Part shown: piece after piece, positions 1 to 8,383 of the stretch | Layout of the letters: each line of letters opens with the position of its first letter | Numbering within the stretch: position 1 is the first letter of the stretch | Assembly (NCBI RefSeq): GCF_001189235.2 | Contig: NZ_LFIP02000002.1 | Span: 620,411 to 684,410, forward strand | Reading direction: 5' to 3' | From: Bradyrhizobium embrapense | GTDB lineage: Bacteria > Pseudomonadota > Alphaproteobacteria > Rhizobiales > Xanthobacteraceae | Length of the DNA: 64,000 nt | Notes under the pieces: model-generated | Seen by the model: only the letters and a program-made list of their open reading frames with translations | What the model was told of the DNA's origin: nothing | Databases searched by the model: none | Made by a program: the position numbers and the translations under genes

Positions 1-2
1 CG

Positions 3-326
3 CATCTCGCCTTCCTCGCGCTGGTCGTGGTCAATCTCGTCAACGGCTTCCACGCGCTCGGCACGCTGCTCGGCGTCGGGCTGATGATCCTGCCCGCCGG
101 CATTGCGCGGTTCTGGTCGCGCGACATCACCACCATGATCTGCATCGCGGTTGCGAGCGCGATTGTGTCGGGCTATGCCGGGCTCGTGCTGTCGTACCAG
201 ACCCGCATTCCCTCCGGCCCCGCGATCATCCTCGTCGCGGCCGGGCTCTACATTGTGTCGCTGCTGTTCGGCAATGTCAGCGGACTGGTGCGGCAGCTGT
301 TTCCCGGCCGCCATCTCGAGGCGTGA
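3..326 (+). CDS. Zinc/manganese-type ABC transporter permease, C-terminal part
   Basis: This is the 3' end of a gene that starts before the window; the reading frame is open from base 3 to the stop at 324-326. The visible ~107 residues are hydrophobic, with about three membrane segments (LLGVGLMILPAGIARFW, ICIAVASAIVSGYAGLVLS, AIILVAAGLYIVSLLF). The glycine-rich LLGVGLMILPA stretch is typical of the ABC-3 (ZnuB/MntB) permease family. The gene overlaps the start of a metal-binding periplasmic protein directly downstream, which supports assignment to a Zn/Mn importer. The specific metal cannot be told from this fragment. Confidence 0.85.
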   Translation, partial: HLAFLALVVVNLVNGFHALGTLLGVGLMILPAGIARFWSRDITTMICIAVASAIVSGYAGLVLSYQTRIPSGPAIILVAAGLYIVSLLFGNVSGLVRQLFPGRHLEA

Positions 327-331
327 GGACG

Positions 332-1204
332 ATGCGGCGATTGTTCGGTCTGATCGGTCTGGTGCTGCTGCTGGCGAGCGGCACGGCGCGCGCCGAGGAG
401 CGCATCAAGGTCGTTGCGAGCTTCTCGATCCTCGCCGACATGGTGCGCAATGTCGGCGGCAACGACGTCGACGTGGCGGCGCTGGTCGGTCCCGACGGCG
501 ACGCGCATGTCTACGCGCCGACGCCGGCCGATGCCAAAAAGGTCGCCGACGCCAGGCTGCTGGTCATCAACGGCCTCGGCTTCGAGGGCTGGCTGCCACG
601 GCTGTTGCAGGCCTCCGGCAGCAAGGCGCCGGTCGTGGTGGCGACCAAGGGGATCATGCCGCGCAAGATGGGCGGCCATGACGATCCGCATGCCTGGCAA
701 TCCGTTGCCAATGCCAAGATCTACGTCGTCAATATTCGCGACGCGCTGATGGCTGCCGCCCCCGACCATGCCGGCGTCTTCAAGGCCAATGCCGACGCCT
801 ATCTGGCCAAGCTGGAGGCGCTCGATCGTGAGGTGCACGAGGCGGTGGCGCGCGTACCGGAGGCGCGGCGCAAGGTGATCTCGACCCACGGCGCGTTCGG
901 CTATTTCGCCGATGCCTACGGGGTCACGTTCTTCGCGCCGCAGAGCGTGTCCACGGATTCCGAGCCCAGCGCACGCGATATCGCCGCCATTATCGCCCAG
1001 ATCAAGGTCGCGAAAATTCCGGCAGTTTTTCTCGAAAATATCAGCGATCCCCGTCTGGTCGAGCGGATCGCCGCCGAGACCGGCGCCAAGGTCGGCGGGA
1101 CCCTGTATTCGGACAGTTTGACGGGCGAAAAGGGCCAGGCACCCACTTACATTGATATGGTCAGGCACAATATAAAGGCCCTGACCAGCGCGCTCGCCAA
1201 TTAG
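332..1204 (+). CDS. Periplasmic metal-binding protein of a Zn/Mn ABC importer (ZnuA/ScaA family)
   Basis: About 290 residues. An N-terminal signal peptide (RRLFGLIGLVLLLASG then AxAEE) is followed by a cluster A-I metal-binding fold. Candidate metal ligands are the His of DAHVYAPTPAD, the His residues of HDDPHAWQS, the His of STHGAFGYF, and an acidic residue near DSLTGEKG. There is no His/Asp-rich loop between the first two ligand sites beyond HDDPH, so manganese or zinc is possible. The gene overlaps the permease gene, so the two are co-transcribed. The ATG at 332 is chosen; a GTG at 323 that overlaps the upstream stop (GTGA) is an alternative start. Confidence 0.88.
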   Translation: MRRLFGLIGLVLLLASGTARAEERIKVVASFSILADMVRNVGGNDVDVAALVGPDGDAHVYAPTPADAKKVADARLLVINGLGFEGWLPRLLQASGSKAPVVVATKGIMPRKMGGHDDPHAWQSVANAKIYVVNIRDALMAAAPDHAGVFKANADAYLAKLEALDREVHEAVARVPEARRKVISTHGAFGYFADAYGVTFFAPQSVSTDSEPSARDIAAIIAQIKVAKIPAVFLENISDPRLVERIAAETGAKVGGTLYSDSLTGEKGQAPTYIDMVRHNIKALTSALAN

Positions 1205-1259
1205 GGCAGGGGCCTCCCTGCGGGACCGAGCGTGGCCTGAAGTTCCTTTCGGAGTTGTT

Positions 1260-2306
1260 ATGGCTGAAGCTTCGCAAAAAATTCCAGTGACCGTGCTGAC
1301 GGGCTATCTCGGCGCCGGCAAGACCACGCTGTTGAACCGCATCCTGTCGGAGAACCACGGCAAGAAATACGCCGTCATCGTCAACGAATTCGGCGAGATC
1401 GGCATCGACAACGACCTCATCATCGGTGCCGATGAGGAAGTTTTCGAGATGAACAATGGCTGCATCTGCTGCACGGTGCGCGGCGACCTCGTCCGCATCA
1501 TGGACGGGTTGATGAAGCGCAAGGGCAAGTTCGACGCCATCATCGTCGAGACCACCGGCCTTGCCGATCCGGCGCCGGTCGCGCAGACCTTCTTCGTCGA
1601 CGAGGACGTGCAGAAGAACGCCCGGCTCGATGCTGTTGTGACCGTCGCCGATGCCAAATGGCTGAGCGACCGTCTCAAGGACGCGCCGGAAGCCAAGAAC
1701 CAGATCGCGTTCGCCGACGTCATCGTCCTGAACAAGACCGATCTCGTCTCCAAGCCCGAATTGGCCGAAGTCGAAGCCCGGATCCGCGGCATCAATCCGT
1801 ATGCAAAGCTGCACCGCACCGAGCGCTGCCAGGTCGGGCTGACCGACGTGCTGGAGCGCGGCGCGTTCGACCTCGACCGCATCCTGGAGATCGAGCCCGA
1901 CTTCCTCGAGGCCGGCGATGATCACGATCATGACCACGATCATCATCATAACCATGACCATGATCACAACCATGATCACGGCCACGGCCTGAAGCACTAT
2001 CACGACGAGGACATGCAATCGCTGTCGCTGCGTTCGGAGAAGCCGCTCGATCCGACCAAGTTCATGCCCTGGTTGCAGAACCTCGTCGCCACCGAGGGAC
2101 AGAAGATCCTGCGCTCGAAGGGCATCCTCGCCTTCACCGGCGATGACGACCGCTACGTGTTCCAGGGCGTCCACATGATGCTGGAGGGCGACCACCAGCG
2201 GAAATGGAAGGACGGCGAGAAGCGCGAGAGCCGCGTCGTGTTCATCGGTCGCGAATTGCCGGAGCAGGCGATCCGCGATGGCTTCGAGCAGTGCATCACC
2301 ACGTGA
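1260..2306 (+). CDS. COG0523-family GTPase, probable zinc metallochaperone
   Basis: A 348-residue G3E P-loop GTPase. Walker A is GYLGAGKT (residues 15-22), the family metal motif C-x-C-C is at residues 68-71 (NGCICCTVR), ETTGLADP follows, and NKTD gives guanine specificity. A histidine/aspartate-rich tract occupies about residues 220-249, then the CobW C-terminal domain. Members with CxCC plus a His tract bind Zn, Ni or Co and deliver metal to client proteins. The position behind a Zn/Mn ABC importer favours zinc. RBS GGAG lies upstream of the ATG. The stop overlaps the next start (ATG inside TGATG), so it is translationally coupled to the WD40 gene. Confidence 0.9.
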   Translation: MAEASQKIPVTVLTGYLGAGKTTLLNRILSENHGKKYAVIVNEFGEIGIDNDLIIGADEEVFEMNNGCICCTVRGDLVRIMDGLMKRKGKFDAIIVETTGLADPAPVAQTFFVDEDVQKNARLDAVVTVADAKWLSDRLKDAPEAKNQIAFADVIVLNKTDLVSKPELAEVEARIRGINPYAKLHRTERCQVGLTDVLERGAFDLDRILEIEPDFLEAGDDHDHDHDHHHNHDHDHNHDHGHGLKHYHDEDMQSLSLRSEKPLDPTKFMPWLQNLVATEGQKILRSKGILAFTGDDDRYVFQGVHMMLEGDHQRKWKDGEKRESRVVFIGRELPEQAIRDGFEQCITT

Positions 2307-3325
2307 TGAAAGAGTTCGACCCGGGCGAGGCCCCTTCTTCCATCGTTTCGATCACCGATCGCGTCAAGCAGCTTCCGCTCGGCGCGGCAGTCGGTTCGGT
2401 GCATTTCCTCGGCGACCGCGCGTTCTTCGTCGGCGCCGAGGAGAGCGTCGCAATCGCGACCATCGACGGTGAGATCACGCGGACGGAAACCCATTTCGGC
2501 GCCATCCTGTGCGCGGCTTCCGACGGCAAACGGCTCGTCACCGGCGGCGACGACGGCAAGCTGATCGCGATCGATGCCAAGGGCGAGATCTCGACGATTG
2601 CGACCGACGCCAAGCGGCGCTGGATCGATAATGTCGCCCTGCACAGCGACGGCACCGTGGCGTGGTCGGCGGGCAAGACCGCGTTCGTGCGCAATCCCAA
2701 GGGCGAAGAGAAAACCTTCGAGGTGCCGTCGACCGTCGGCGGGCTGGCATTCGCGCCGAAGGGGCTGCGGCTCGCGATCGCCCATTACAATGGTGTGACG
2801 CTGTGGTTTCCGAACATGGCCGCCAACCCGGAATTTCTGGAATGGGCCGGCTCGCATCTCGCGGTGACGTTCAGCCCGGACAACAAATTCCTGGTCACCG
2901 CGATGCACGAGGCCGCGATGCATGGCTGGCGGCTCGCCGATAACCGGCACATGCGGATGAGCGGCTATCCCGGCCGCGTGCGCTCGATGTCGTGGAGCGC
3001 CGGCGGCAAGGGGCTCGCGACCTCGGGCGCCGATACCGTGATCGTCTGGCCGTTCACCAGCAAGGACGGCCCGATGGGCAAGGAGCCGGCGATGCTGGCG
3101 CCGATGCCGGCGCGGGTCGCAGTCGTCGCCTGCCATCCGAAGAACGACATCATGGCGGTCGGCTATGCCGACGGCACCGTGCTGATGGTCCGGTTCGAGG
3201 ACGGCGCCGAGATCCTAGTGCGCCGGAATGCCGGCGCGGCGGTGTCCGCGCTGGGGTGGAATGCCAAGGGCACGCTTCTCGCCTTCGGCACGGAAGATGG
3301 TGACGCGGGCATCCTGGAAATGTAA
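2306..3325 (+). CDS. WD40-repeat beta-propeller protein
   Basis: About 339 residues with successive degenerate WD40 blades: LCAASDGKRLVTGGDDGKL, LAFAPKGLRLAIAHYNGV, VTFSPDNKFLVTAMHEAA, MSWSAGGKGLATSGADTV and ALGWNAKGTLLAFGTEDG. No signal peptide is seen, so it is probably a cytoplasmic scaffold. The frame stays open far upstream into the COG0523 gene, but the ATG at 2306, overlapping that gene's TGA, is the natural start because the upstream residues are out-of-frame translation of the GTPase gene. The partner is unknown. The coupling suggests it works with the COG0523 metallochaperone. Confidence 0.87.
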   Translation: MKEFDPGEAPSSIVSITDRVKQLPLGAAVGSVHFLGDRAFFVGAEESVAIATIDGEITRTETHFGAILCAASDGKRLVTGGDDGKLIAIDAKGEISTIATDAKRRWIDNVALHSDGTVAWSAGKTAFVRNPKGEEKTFEVPSTVGGLAFAPKGLRLAIAHYNGVTLWFPNMAANPEFLEWAGSHLAVTFSPDNKFLVTAMHEAAMHGWRLADNRHMRMSGYPGRVRSMSWSAGGKGLATSGADTVIVWPFTSKDGPMGKEPAMLAPMPARVAVVACHPKNDIMAVGYADGTVLMVRFEDGAEILVRRNAGAAVSALGWNAKGTLLAFGTEDGDAGILEM

Positions 3326-3369
3326 GAGATCGCTGCATCGTTCTCGGGCGAGGAAGAATCGGCGGCGTC

Positions 3370-4086
3370 ATGCGATTTCTCACCACATTCCAGCTCGCCG
3401 ACTTCATCGACACGCTAGTCAGCCTGACGTCAGCTTTTGTGCTGGGCACGCTGATCGGGGCCGAACGGCAGTACCGGCAGCGCACCGCGGGGCTGCGCAC
3501 CAATGTGCTGGTCGCGGTCGGCGCGGCCGCCTTCGTTGATCTGGCGATGCATCTGGCCGGCGCCGACGGCGCGGTGCGGGTGATCGCCTATGTGGTGTCG
3601 GGGATCGGCTTCCTCGGCGCCGGCGTCATCATGAAGCAGGGCATGGACGTGCGCGGCCTCAACACCGCGGCGACGCTGTGGGCCTCGGCCGCGGTCGGCT
3701 CCTGCGCCGGCGCCGACCTCGTGGCGCAGGCGGCGGCCCTGACCGTGTTCGTGATCGCCGGCAACACGCTGCTGCGTCCGCTGGTCAACGCCATCAACCG
3801 CATCCCGCTGAACGAGAAGGCGTTGGAGGCGACCTACTACTTCAAGCTCGCGGTGACCCCCGAAGCGCTGCCCGACATGCGCGACCGCCTGGTCGAGAAG
3901 CTCGAGGCCGCGAATTATCCTGTCGCCGATGTCAACGTGGTCGAGGCCGGCGACGACTTCCTCGAGATCGTGGCGGAGCTGGTCTCGACCGCGGTCGACC
4001 CCAACGAGCTGAACGCCGTGGTGGTCGACCTGCAGCATCAGCCGGGCGTGCGGCACGTGACCTGGGAAATCAGCACCACGGATTGA
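3370..4086 (+). CDS. MgtC/SapB family membrane protein
   Basis: A 238-residue protein. The N-terminal ~135 residues have four to five membrane segments with family signatures LGTLIGAERQ, GIGFLGAGVIM and RGLNTAATLWASAAVG. A soluble ACT-like C-terminal domain (about residues 150-238) follows, as in MgtC proper and unlike short SapB forms. MgtC proteins are linked to growth in low Mg2+, to inhibition of F-ATPase and to intracellular survival. The gene starts 44 bp after the WD40 gene on the same strand and may be read from the same transcript. Its role here cannot be told from sequence. Confidence 0.88.
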   Translation: MRFLTTFQLADFIDTLVSLTSAFVLGTLIGAERQYRQRTAGLRTNVLVAVGAAAFVDLAMHLAGADGAVRVIAYVVSGIGFLGAGVIMKQGMDVRGLNTAATLWASAAVGSCAGADLVAQAAALTVFVIAGNTLLRPLVNAINRIPLNEKALEATYYFKLAVTPEALPDMRDRLVEKLEAANYPVADVNVVEAGDDFLEIVAELVSTAVDPNELNAVVVDLQHQPGVRHVTWEISTTD

Positions 4087-4167
4087 GGCGAGGTTCCTGT
4101 AAGTCCTGCTCAGGAACCATGCGGCAGCCCGATCGTTGACCCTGCTGACAATGCGCAGGTGAACGAG

Positions 4168-4500
4168 ATGGCTGCGGATCGGACCAGGCTGCGGAACGAC
4201 GTGCTGATCGCCTCCACGATGGTGGTGGCGGGCGTTGCGATCGCCGCGCTGTCGCTGCACGCGATCAACGCCGCCCCGCCGCAGGAAATGGCGCAGGCAA
4301 CCCAGCCGCTACAGGCGACGCCGTCGCAGGAGCCGGAGAAGACCGCGCCGCCAGCGGAGTCGAAGCCCGGCGGCGATCGGCCGACCACGCCCGCGCCGGA
4401 GCCGGCGCGTCCCGACGCCGAGGCACAGAAGGCCGGCGCCAAGCCGGTGTTGCCGCCGGCACCCGCTGAGAAGACCGCCCCGCCGATCGAGAAGAAATAG
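4168..4500 (+). CDS. Small membrane-anchored Pro/Ala-rich protein
   Basis: About 110 residues. A short basic N-terminus is followed by a single hydrophobic helix (VLIASTMVVAGVAIAALSL), then a low-complexity tail rich in Pro, Ala, Glu and Lys ending in PIEKK. It looks like a periplasmic or cytoplasmic-membrane-anchored tail protein with no enzymatic domain. The start could be GTG 4159 or ATG 4168. I do not recognise a family. Codon usage matches the surrounding genes, which supports a real gene. Confidence 0.6.
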   Translation: MAADRTRLRNDVLIASTMVVAGVAIAALSLHAINAAPPQEMAQATQPLQATPSQEPEKTAPPAESKPGGDRPTTPAPEPARPDAEAQKAGAKPVLPPAPAEKTAPPIEKK

Positions 4501-4620
4501 CGGCTGCCGGTCGACGCATTGTGACGCGCATTTGACTGACGCTGCCGATTATACGGTCTCGCCTCTGTCATCCCCGCCCGCCATAATCTGCCGTCTTGCC
4601 AACGACAGATGGGGCTTTTC

Positions 4621-5361
4621 ATGAAGATCGAGGACGTCCGGCGCACCGCCTATTCGATGCCGCTCACCAACCCGTCGTTTCCGCCGGGGCCGTACCGGTT
4701 CTTCGACCGCGAATATTTCATCATCACCTACAAGACCGACCCTGAGGCGCTGGCGGCGGTGGTGCCGGAGCCGCTCGAGGTCGCCGAGCCTGTCGTGAAG
4801 TACGAATTCATCCGCATGCCCGACTCGACCGGCTTCGGTGACTACACCGAGACCGGGCAGGTGATCCCGGTCCGCTTCAAGGGCGAACTCGGGGCCTATA
4901 CTCACGCAATGTATCTCGACGACGAGGCCCCGATCGCGGGTGGCCGCGAGCTGTGGGGATTTCCGAAGAAACTGGCGCGGCCGAAGATCTCAGTCGAGAG
5001 CGACGTGCTGGTCGGCTCGCTGCATTACGGCTCGGTGCTCTGCGCCTCCGCCACCATGGGCTACAAGTACCGCAAGGTCGATCACGACACGGTCCTGAAC
5101 GCGATGAAGGCGCCGAACTTCATCCTGAAAATCATCCCGCATGTCGACGGCAGCCCGCGGATCTGCGAGCTGGTGCGCTTCCATCTCGACGACATCGTGC
5201 TGAAGGAGGCCTGGACCGGCCCCGCCGCGCTCGGCCTGTTTCCGCACGCGCTGTGCGACGTCGCCCGCCTGCCGGTGCGCGAGGTGGTCTCGGCGCTGCA
5301 CTACAAGGCGGACCTGACGCTGGGGCTCGGCTCAGTGGCGTTCGACTACATGGCGCGCTGA
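4621..5361 (+). CDS. adc: Acetoacetate decarboxylase family protein
   Basis: A 246-residue protein matching acetoacetate decarboxylase over its whole length. The Schiff-base lysine region is [12 protein letters not shown] (Lys116/Lys117), and PEPL, GFGDYTE and the Arg/Glu pocket residues are present. The enzyme converts acetoacetate to acetone and CO2; some homologues (ADC-like) act on other beta-keto acids. The ATG at 4621 begins the conserved MKIEDVRR; an in-frame ATG at 4609 would add four residues. It is flanked downstream by a palindromic repeat and a convergent gene, so it is probably the last gene of its transcript or monocistronic. Confidence 0.88.
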   Translation: MKIEDVRRTAYSMPLTNPSFPPGPYRFFDREYFIITYKTDPEALAAVVPEPLEVAEPVVKYEFIRMPDSTGFGDYTETGQVIPVRFKGELGAYTHAMYLDDEAPIAGGRELWGFPKKLARPKISVESDVLVGSLHYGSVLCASATMGYKYRKVDHDTVLNAMKAPNFILKIIPHVDGSPRICELVRFHLDDIVLKEAWTGPAALGLFPHALCDVARLPVREVVSALHYKADLTLGLGSVAFDYMAR

Positions 5362-5367
5362 GCGGAT

Positions 5368-5429
5368 GTCATTCCCCGGTGCGCAATCGCGCACCCGAGG
5401 GCTGGCCCTTCGGGCCAGCCCGGAATGAC
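5368..5429. repeat. REP-like intergenic palindrome (GTCATTCC...GGAATGAC type)
   Basis: The outer arms GTCATTCC and GGAATGAC are inverted, with an inner hairpin GGCTGGCCC-TTCG-GGGCCAGCC. It sits between the convergent adc and homospermidine synthase genes. Related GTCATTCC/GGAATGAC elements occur at 18755-18792 and 23516-23610, so it is a dispersed repeat. It may also act as a bidirectional terminator-like structure. Confidence 0.75.
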
Positions 5430-5494
5430 GCGAGCCGGCCCATCGCCGGCTACTGTGCATGGGGTTGTTTTCGAGATTTTTGCCGGAACGCCTC

Positions 5495-6940
5495 TCAGCG
5501 CACCAGAATGTTCTTGAACTGCCAGGGATCTGAGGTGTCGATGTCTTCCGGGAACAGGCCCGGACGATCCGTCAGCGGGGTCCAGTCGGTGTAGAAGCCC
5601 TTCACCGGTCCGAGATACGGCAGCTGGATTTCCAAGAGGCGATCGAAGTCCATCTCGTCGGCTTCGACGATGCCCTCGTTCGGGTTCTCCAGCGCCCACA
5701 CCATGCCGCCGAGCACGGCGGAGGTCACCTGCAGGCCGGTCGCGTTCTGATAGGGCGCGAGCCTGCGGGTCTCCTCGATCGAGAGCTGCGAGCCGTACCA
5801 GTAGGCATTGTTGTCGTGGCCGAACAGCAGCACGCCGAGCTCGTCGATGCCGTCGACGATCTCGTTCTCGTCGAGGATGTGGTGCTTCTCCTGCATCCTG
5901 GCGGCGCGGCCGAACATCTCGTGCAGCGACAGCACGGCGTCGTCGCACGGGTGATAGGCATAGTGGCAGGTCGGCCGATAGATCGCCTTGCCCGATGCGT
6001 CACGCACCGTGAAGTAATCCGAGATCGAGATCGACTCGTTGTGGGTGACGAGGAAGCCATACTGCGGGCCGCGGGTCGGACACCAGGTGCGCACGCGCGT
6101 GTTGGCGCCGGGCTGCATCAGATAGATGGCCGCGCCGCAGCCGGCTTCGTGGGTATGCGCATTCTCCGGCATCCATTTCTCATGGGTGCCCCAGCCGAGT
6201 TCGGACGGCTGCACGCCTTCGGACAGGAAGCCTTCCACCGACCAGGTGTTGACGAAGACATCGGGCTCCTTCGGCGTCTTGGCGCGCTGGGTGTCGCGTT
6301 CGGCGATGTGGATGCCCTTGATACCGGCCTGCCGCATCAGGTCGGCCCATTCGGCCTTGGTCTTCGGCCTCGGCGCATTGAGCTTCAGATCGGCGGCGAC
6401 ATTGAGCAGCGCCTGCTTGACGAAGAAGGAGACCATGCCGGGATTGGCGCCGCAGCAGGAGACTGCCGTGGTCGAGCCGGCCGGACGCGCCTTCTTGGCC
6501 GCCAGCGTTACTTCGCGCAGCGCGTAGTTGGAGCGCGCTTCCGGGCCCTTCGAGGCGTCGAAATAGAAGCCGAGCCAGGGCTCGTTGACGGTGTCGATGT
6601 AGAGCGCGCCGACCTCGTTGCAGAGCTCCATGATGTCGGTCGAGCCGGTATCGACCGAGAGATTGACGCAAAAGCCCTGGCCGCCGCCCTCGGTGAGCAG
6701 CGGGGTCAGCAGCTCGCGATAATTGTCCCTGGTCACGGCCTTCTGGATGAATTTCACATTGTGCTTCTCGCAATGCGCCTTGCGGCCCTCGTCCTTGGGA
6801 TCGATCACGGTGACGCGCGACTTGTCGTAATCGAGATGCCGCTCGATCATCGGCAAGGTGCCTTTGCCGATCGAGCCGAAGCCGATCATGACAATGGGGC
6901 CGGTGATTTTCGCGTAGATCTGCGAGGAGGGGCTCATCAT
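5495..6940 (-). CDS. hss: Homospermidine synthase
   Basis: A 481-residue NAD-dependent enzyme of the saccharopine-dehydrogenase-like fold. The Rossmann motif is GFGSIGKGTLP near the N-terminus. Characteristic stretches VDTVNEPW, GANPGMVSFFVKQAL and the C-terminal SAVLGGMVWALENP are present. It joins two putrescine molecules to give sym-homospermidine, the main polyamine of many alphaproteobacteria. RBS GGAGAAA precedes ATG 6940. Ornithine decarboxylase, the putrescine source, lies 1.4 kb upstream on the same strand with only short genes between, so a polyamine gene cluster is evident. Confidence 0.93.
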   Translation of the reverse strand: MMSPSSQIYAKITGPIVMIGFGSIGKGTLPMIERHLDYDKSRVTVIDPKDEGRKAHCEKHNVKFIQKAVTRDNYRELLTPLLTEGGGQGFCVNLSVDTGSTDIMELCNEVGALYIDTVNEPWLGFYFDASKGPEARSNYALREVTLAAKKARPAGSTTAVSCCGANPGMVSFFVKQALLNVAADLKLNAPRPKTKAEWADLMRQAGIKGIHIAERDTQRAKTPKEPDVFVNTWSVEGFLSEGVQPSELGWGTHEKWMPENAHTHEAGCGAAIYLMQPGANTRVRTWCPTRGPQYGFLVTHNESISISDYFTVRDASGKAIYRPTCHYAYHPCDDAVLSLHEMFGRAARMQEKHHILDENEIVDGIDELGVLLFGHDNNAYWYGSQLSIEETRRLAPYQNATGLQVTSAVLGGMVWALENPNEGIVEADEMDFDRLLEIQLPYLGPVKGFYTDWTPLTDRPGLFPEDIDTSDPWQFKNILVR

Positions 6941-6977
6941 TTTCTCCAGGAGAGCGCCGAGCGGCGGATAGAGTGGA

Positions 6978-7367
6978 TCAGGGGTTGCGTCGCTTTGCGG
7001 TGACTTCGATCTCGACCTTCATCTCGGGCCTGTAGAGTCCCGCGACGATCAGCAGCGTTGCGGCCGGGCGGATGTCGCCGAGAACTTCGCCGCAGACCGC
7101 GAAATGGGCATCCACGTCACTGCTGTCAGTGAGGTAGTAGGTCGCGCGGACGATGTCGGCCATCGCAAAGCCTCCCTCTTTAAGGGCAGCTTCGATGGTC
7201 TTGAAGCAGTTCCGTGACTGGCTCGTGACATCATCAGGCATGGTCATGGTGGTGTAGTCGTAGCCGGTGGTCCCCGCGACGAAGGCGAAGTCGCCGTCGA
7301 TCACGGCTCGGCTGTAGCCGGCGGTTTTCTCAAAGGGCGAGCCGGTGGAAATCAGACGGCGGGACAT
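6978..7367 (-). CDS. RidA family (YjgF/UK114) enamine/imine deaminase-like protein
   Basis: About 129 residues. It matches the RidA fold with AVIDGDFAFVAGTTGYD, ADIVRATYYLTD and a C-terminal RPEMKVEIEVTA. Family members hydrolyse reactive 2-aminoacrylate-type imines or act on related N-containing intermediates. The usual Arg that binds the carboxylate (normally in a PxR motif near position 105) is represented by IRPAATLLIV, so substrate binding is plausible. The start is set at ATG 7367 with GAGG upstream rather than the longer frame. It lies 38 bp upstream of the homospermidine synthase gene in the same direction. Confidence 0.85.
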   Translation of the reverse strand: MSRRLISTGSPFEKTAGYSRAVIDGDFAFVAGTTGYDYTTMTMPDDVTSQSRNCFKTIEAALKEGGFAMADIVRATYYLTDSSDVDAHFAVCGEVLGDIRPAATLLIVAGLYRPEMKVEIEVTAKRRNP

Positions 7368-7470
7368 GTAGGACCTCGACGGAAAAAGGTTATGCGCGGG
7401 GTTTACGGGCATTTTTGGCGCCCGCGCAACCCCCGCATTCTGACCTGGGATTCTGGCCTTGCGGCCGGCG

Positions 7471-7638
7471 CTAGTGGGACTGCTGCGTGGCGTCCGGTGG
7501 GGACGGCGGCGAGCCGGCCCAGCGCCGGATCAGGATGTCCCGGACGATCATGACCGAGATCAGGACCAGCATGACCGTGGTCACGAAACCGCGCCAACGC
7601 GGGCGCGCGCCATCGGTTGCGGGAAGGTTCTCTGCCAT
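7471..7638 (-). CDS. 55-residue single-pass membrane protein
   Basis: A short ORF in the 238-bp gap between RidA and GNAT. It starts MAENLPATDGARPRWRG, then has one hydrophobic helix (FVTTVMLVLISVMIVRDIL) followed by IRRW and a Ser/Pro tail ending QQSH. The basic-hydrophobic-basic layout and its tight spacing (11 bp after the GNAT stop) support translation. No family is recognised. It may be a small regulator or simply a conserved membrane microprotein of the polyamine operon. Confidence 0.6.
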   Translation of the reverse strand: MAENLPATDGARPRWRGFVTTVMLVLISVMIVRDILIRRWAGSPPSPPDATQQSH

Positions 7639-7648
7639 GGCGCCGGCC

Positions 7649-8254
7649 TTACGCTGCGTGCGGCACGGCGAGCGGTGCCTTCCGGTTGCGGGTTGCCTTG
7701 CCCTTGGGCAGCGGTGCGCCGGTCGGCGTGATCATGCCCCATGCTCCGTCGAGCGCGCCGTCGACCAGCTCGAGGCCGAGCAGCCGCTCGCGCTCGAAAG
7801 TACCGGGCAGCGACAATCTGCCGGTCCTGGCGGCGGTGAAGCCATAGCGGGCGTAATAGGGCGCATCGCCGAGCAGGATCACCGCGCCGTGGCCGCGGGC
7901 CTTCGCCACGGCCAGCGCGCGTTGCATCAGCGCGGCGCCGACGCCGAGGCCGCGGCAGTCGTCGTCGACGGCCAGCGGCCCCAGCATCAGCGCGCTGCGG
8001 CCCCCCGCGCTGACGTGCCACAGCCGCACGGTTCCAACCAGCCGGCCGTCCTGGCGCACGGCCACAAGGCTCAGGCCTTGGGCGGGCGCGCGTCCGTCGC
8101 GCAGGCGCTGGCAAGTGCGGGCATGGCGGTTGTCGCCAAAGCAGGCATCCAGCAGCGCTTCGCGCGCGACGACGTCCGAGGTACGCTCCGCGCGGATCGC
8201 GAACGGGGCGGCTTTTCGGATGAGGGCAACGGGGGTGTTCCGTTTTGCAGTCAT
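7649..8254 (-). CDS. GNAT family N-acetyltransferase
   Basis: A 201-residue protein. The GNAT core is visible as GLSLVAVRQDGRLVGTVRLW, the pyrophosphate loop DCRGLGVGAALMQRAL (R/Q-x-x-G-x-G/A motif) and DAPYYARYGFTAAR. It is likely to transfer an acetyl group from acetyl-CoA to an amine. The best match in style is the YhbS-like group (LGPLAVDDDCRGLGVG, then PYYARYGF). Lying between ornithine decarboxylase and homospermidine synthase, it could acetylate a polyamine, but YhbS-like proteins are not known polyamine acetyltransferases, so this is only positional inference. Confidence 0.85.
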   Translation of the reverse strand: MTAKRNTPVALIRKAAPFAIRAERTSDVVAREALLDACFGDNRHARTCQRLRDGRAPAQGLSLVAVRQDGRLVGTVRLWHVSAGGRSALMLGPLAVDDDCRGLGVGAALMQRALAVAKARGHGAVILLGDAPYYARYGFTAARTGRLSLPGTFERERLLGLELVDGALDGAWGMITPTGAPLPKGKATRNRKAPLAVPHAA

Positions 8255-8383
8255 GGCACGTCAGTCCCCGCTTGCAACGGCATGTCGCACGCCGCGCAAG
8301 CGTCGTTCAGAAAAATCAAAAATGATCGGGAAGGAGCCGGCGGGGCCGGCTCCCGGTTCATCAGGCCTCGAACAGGAGGCGGC

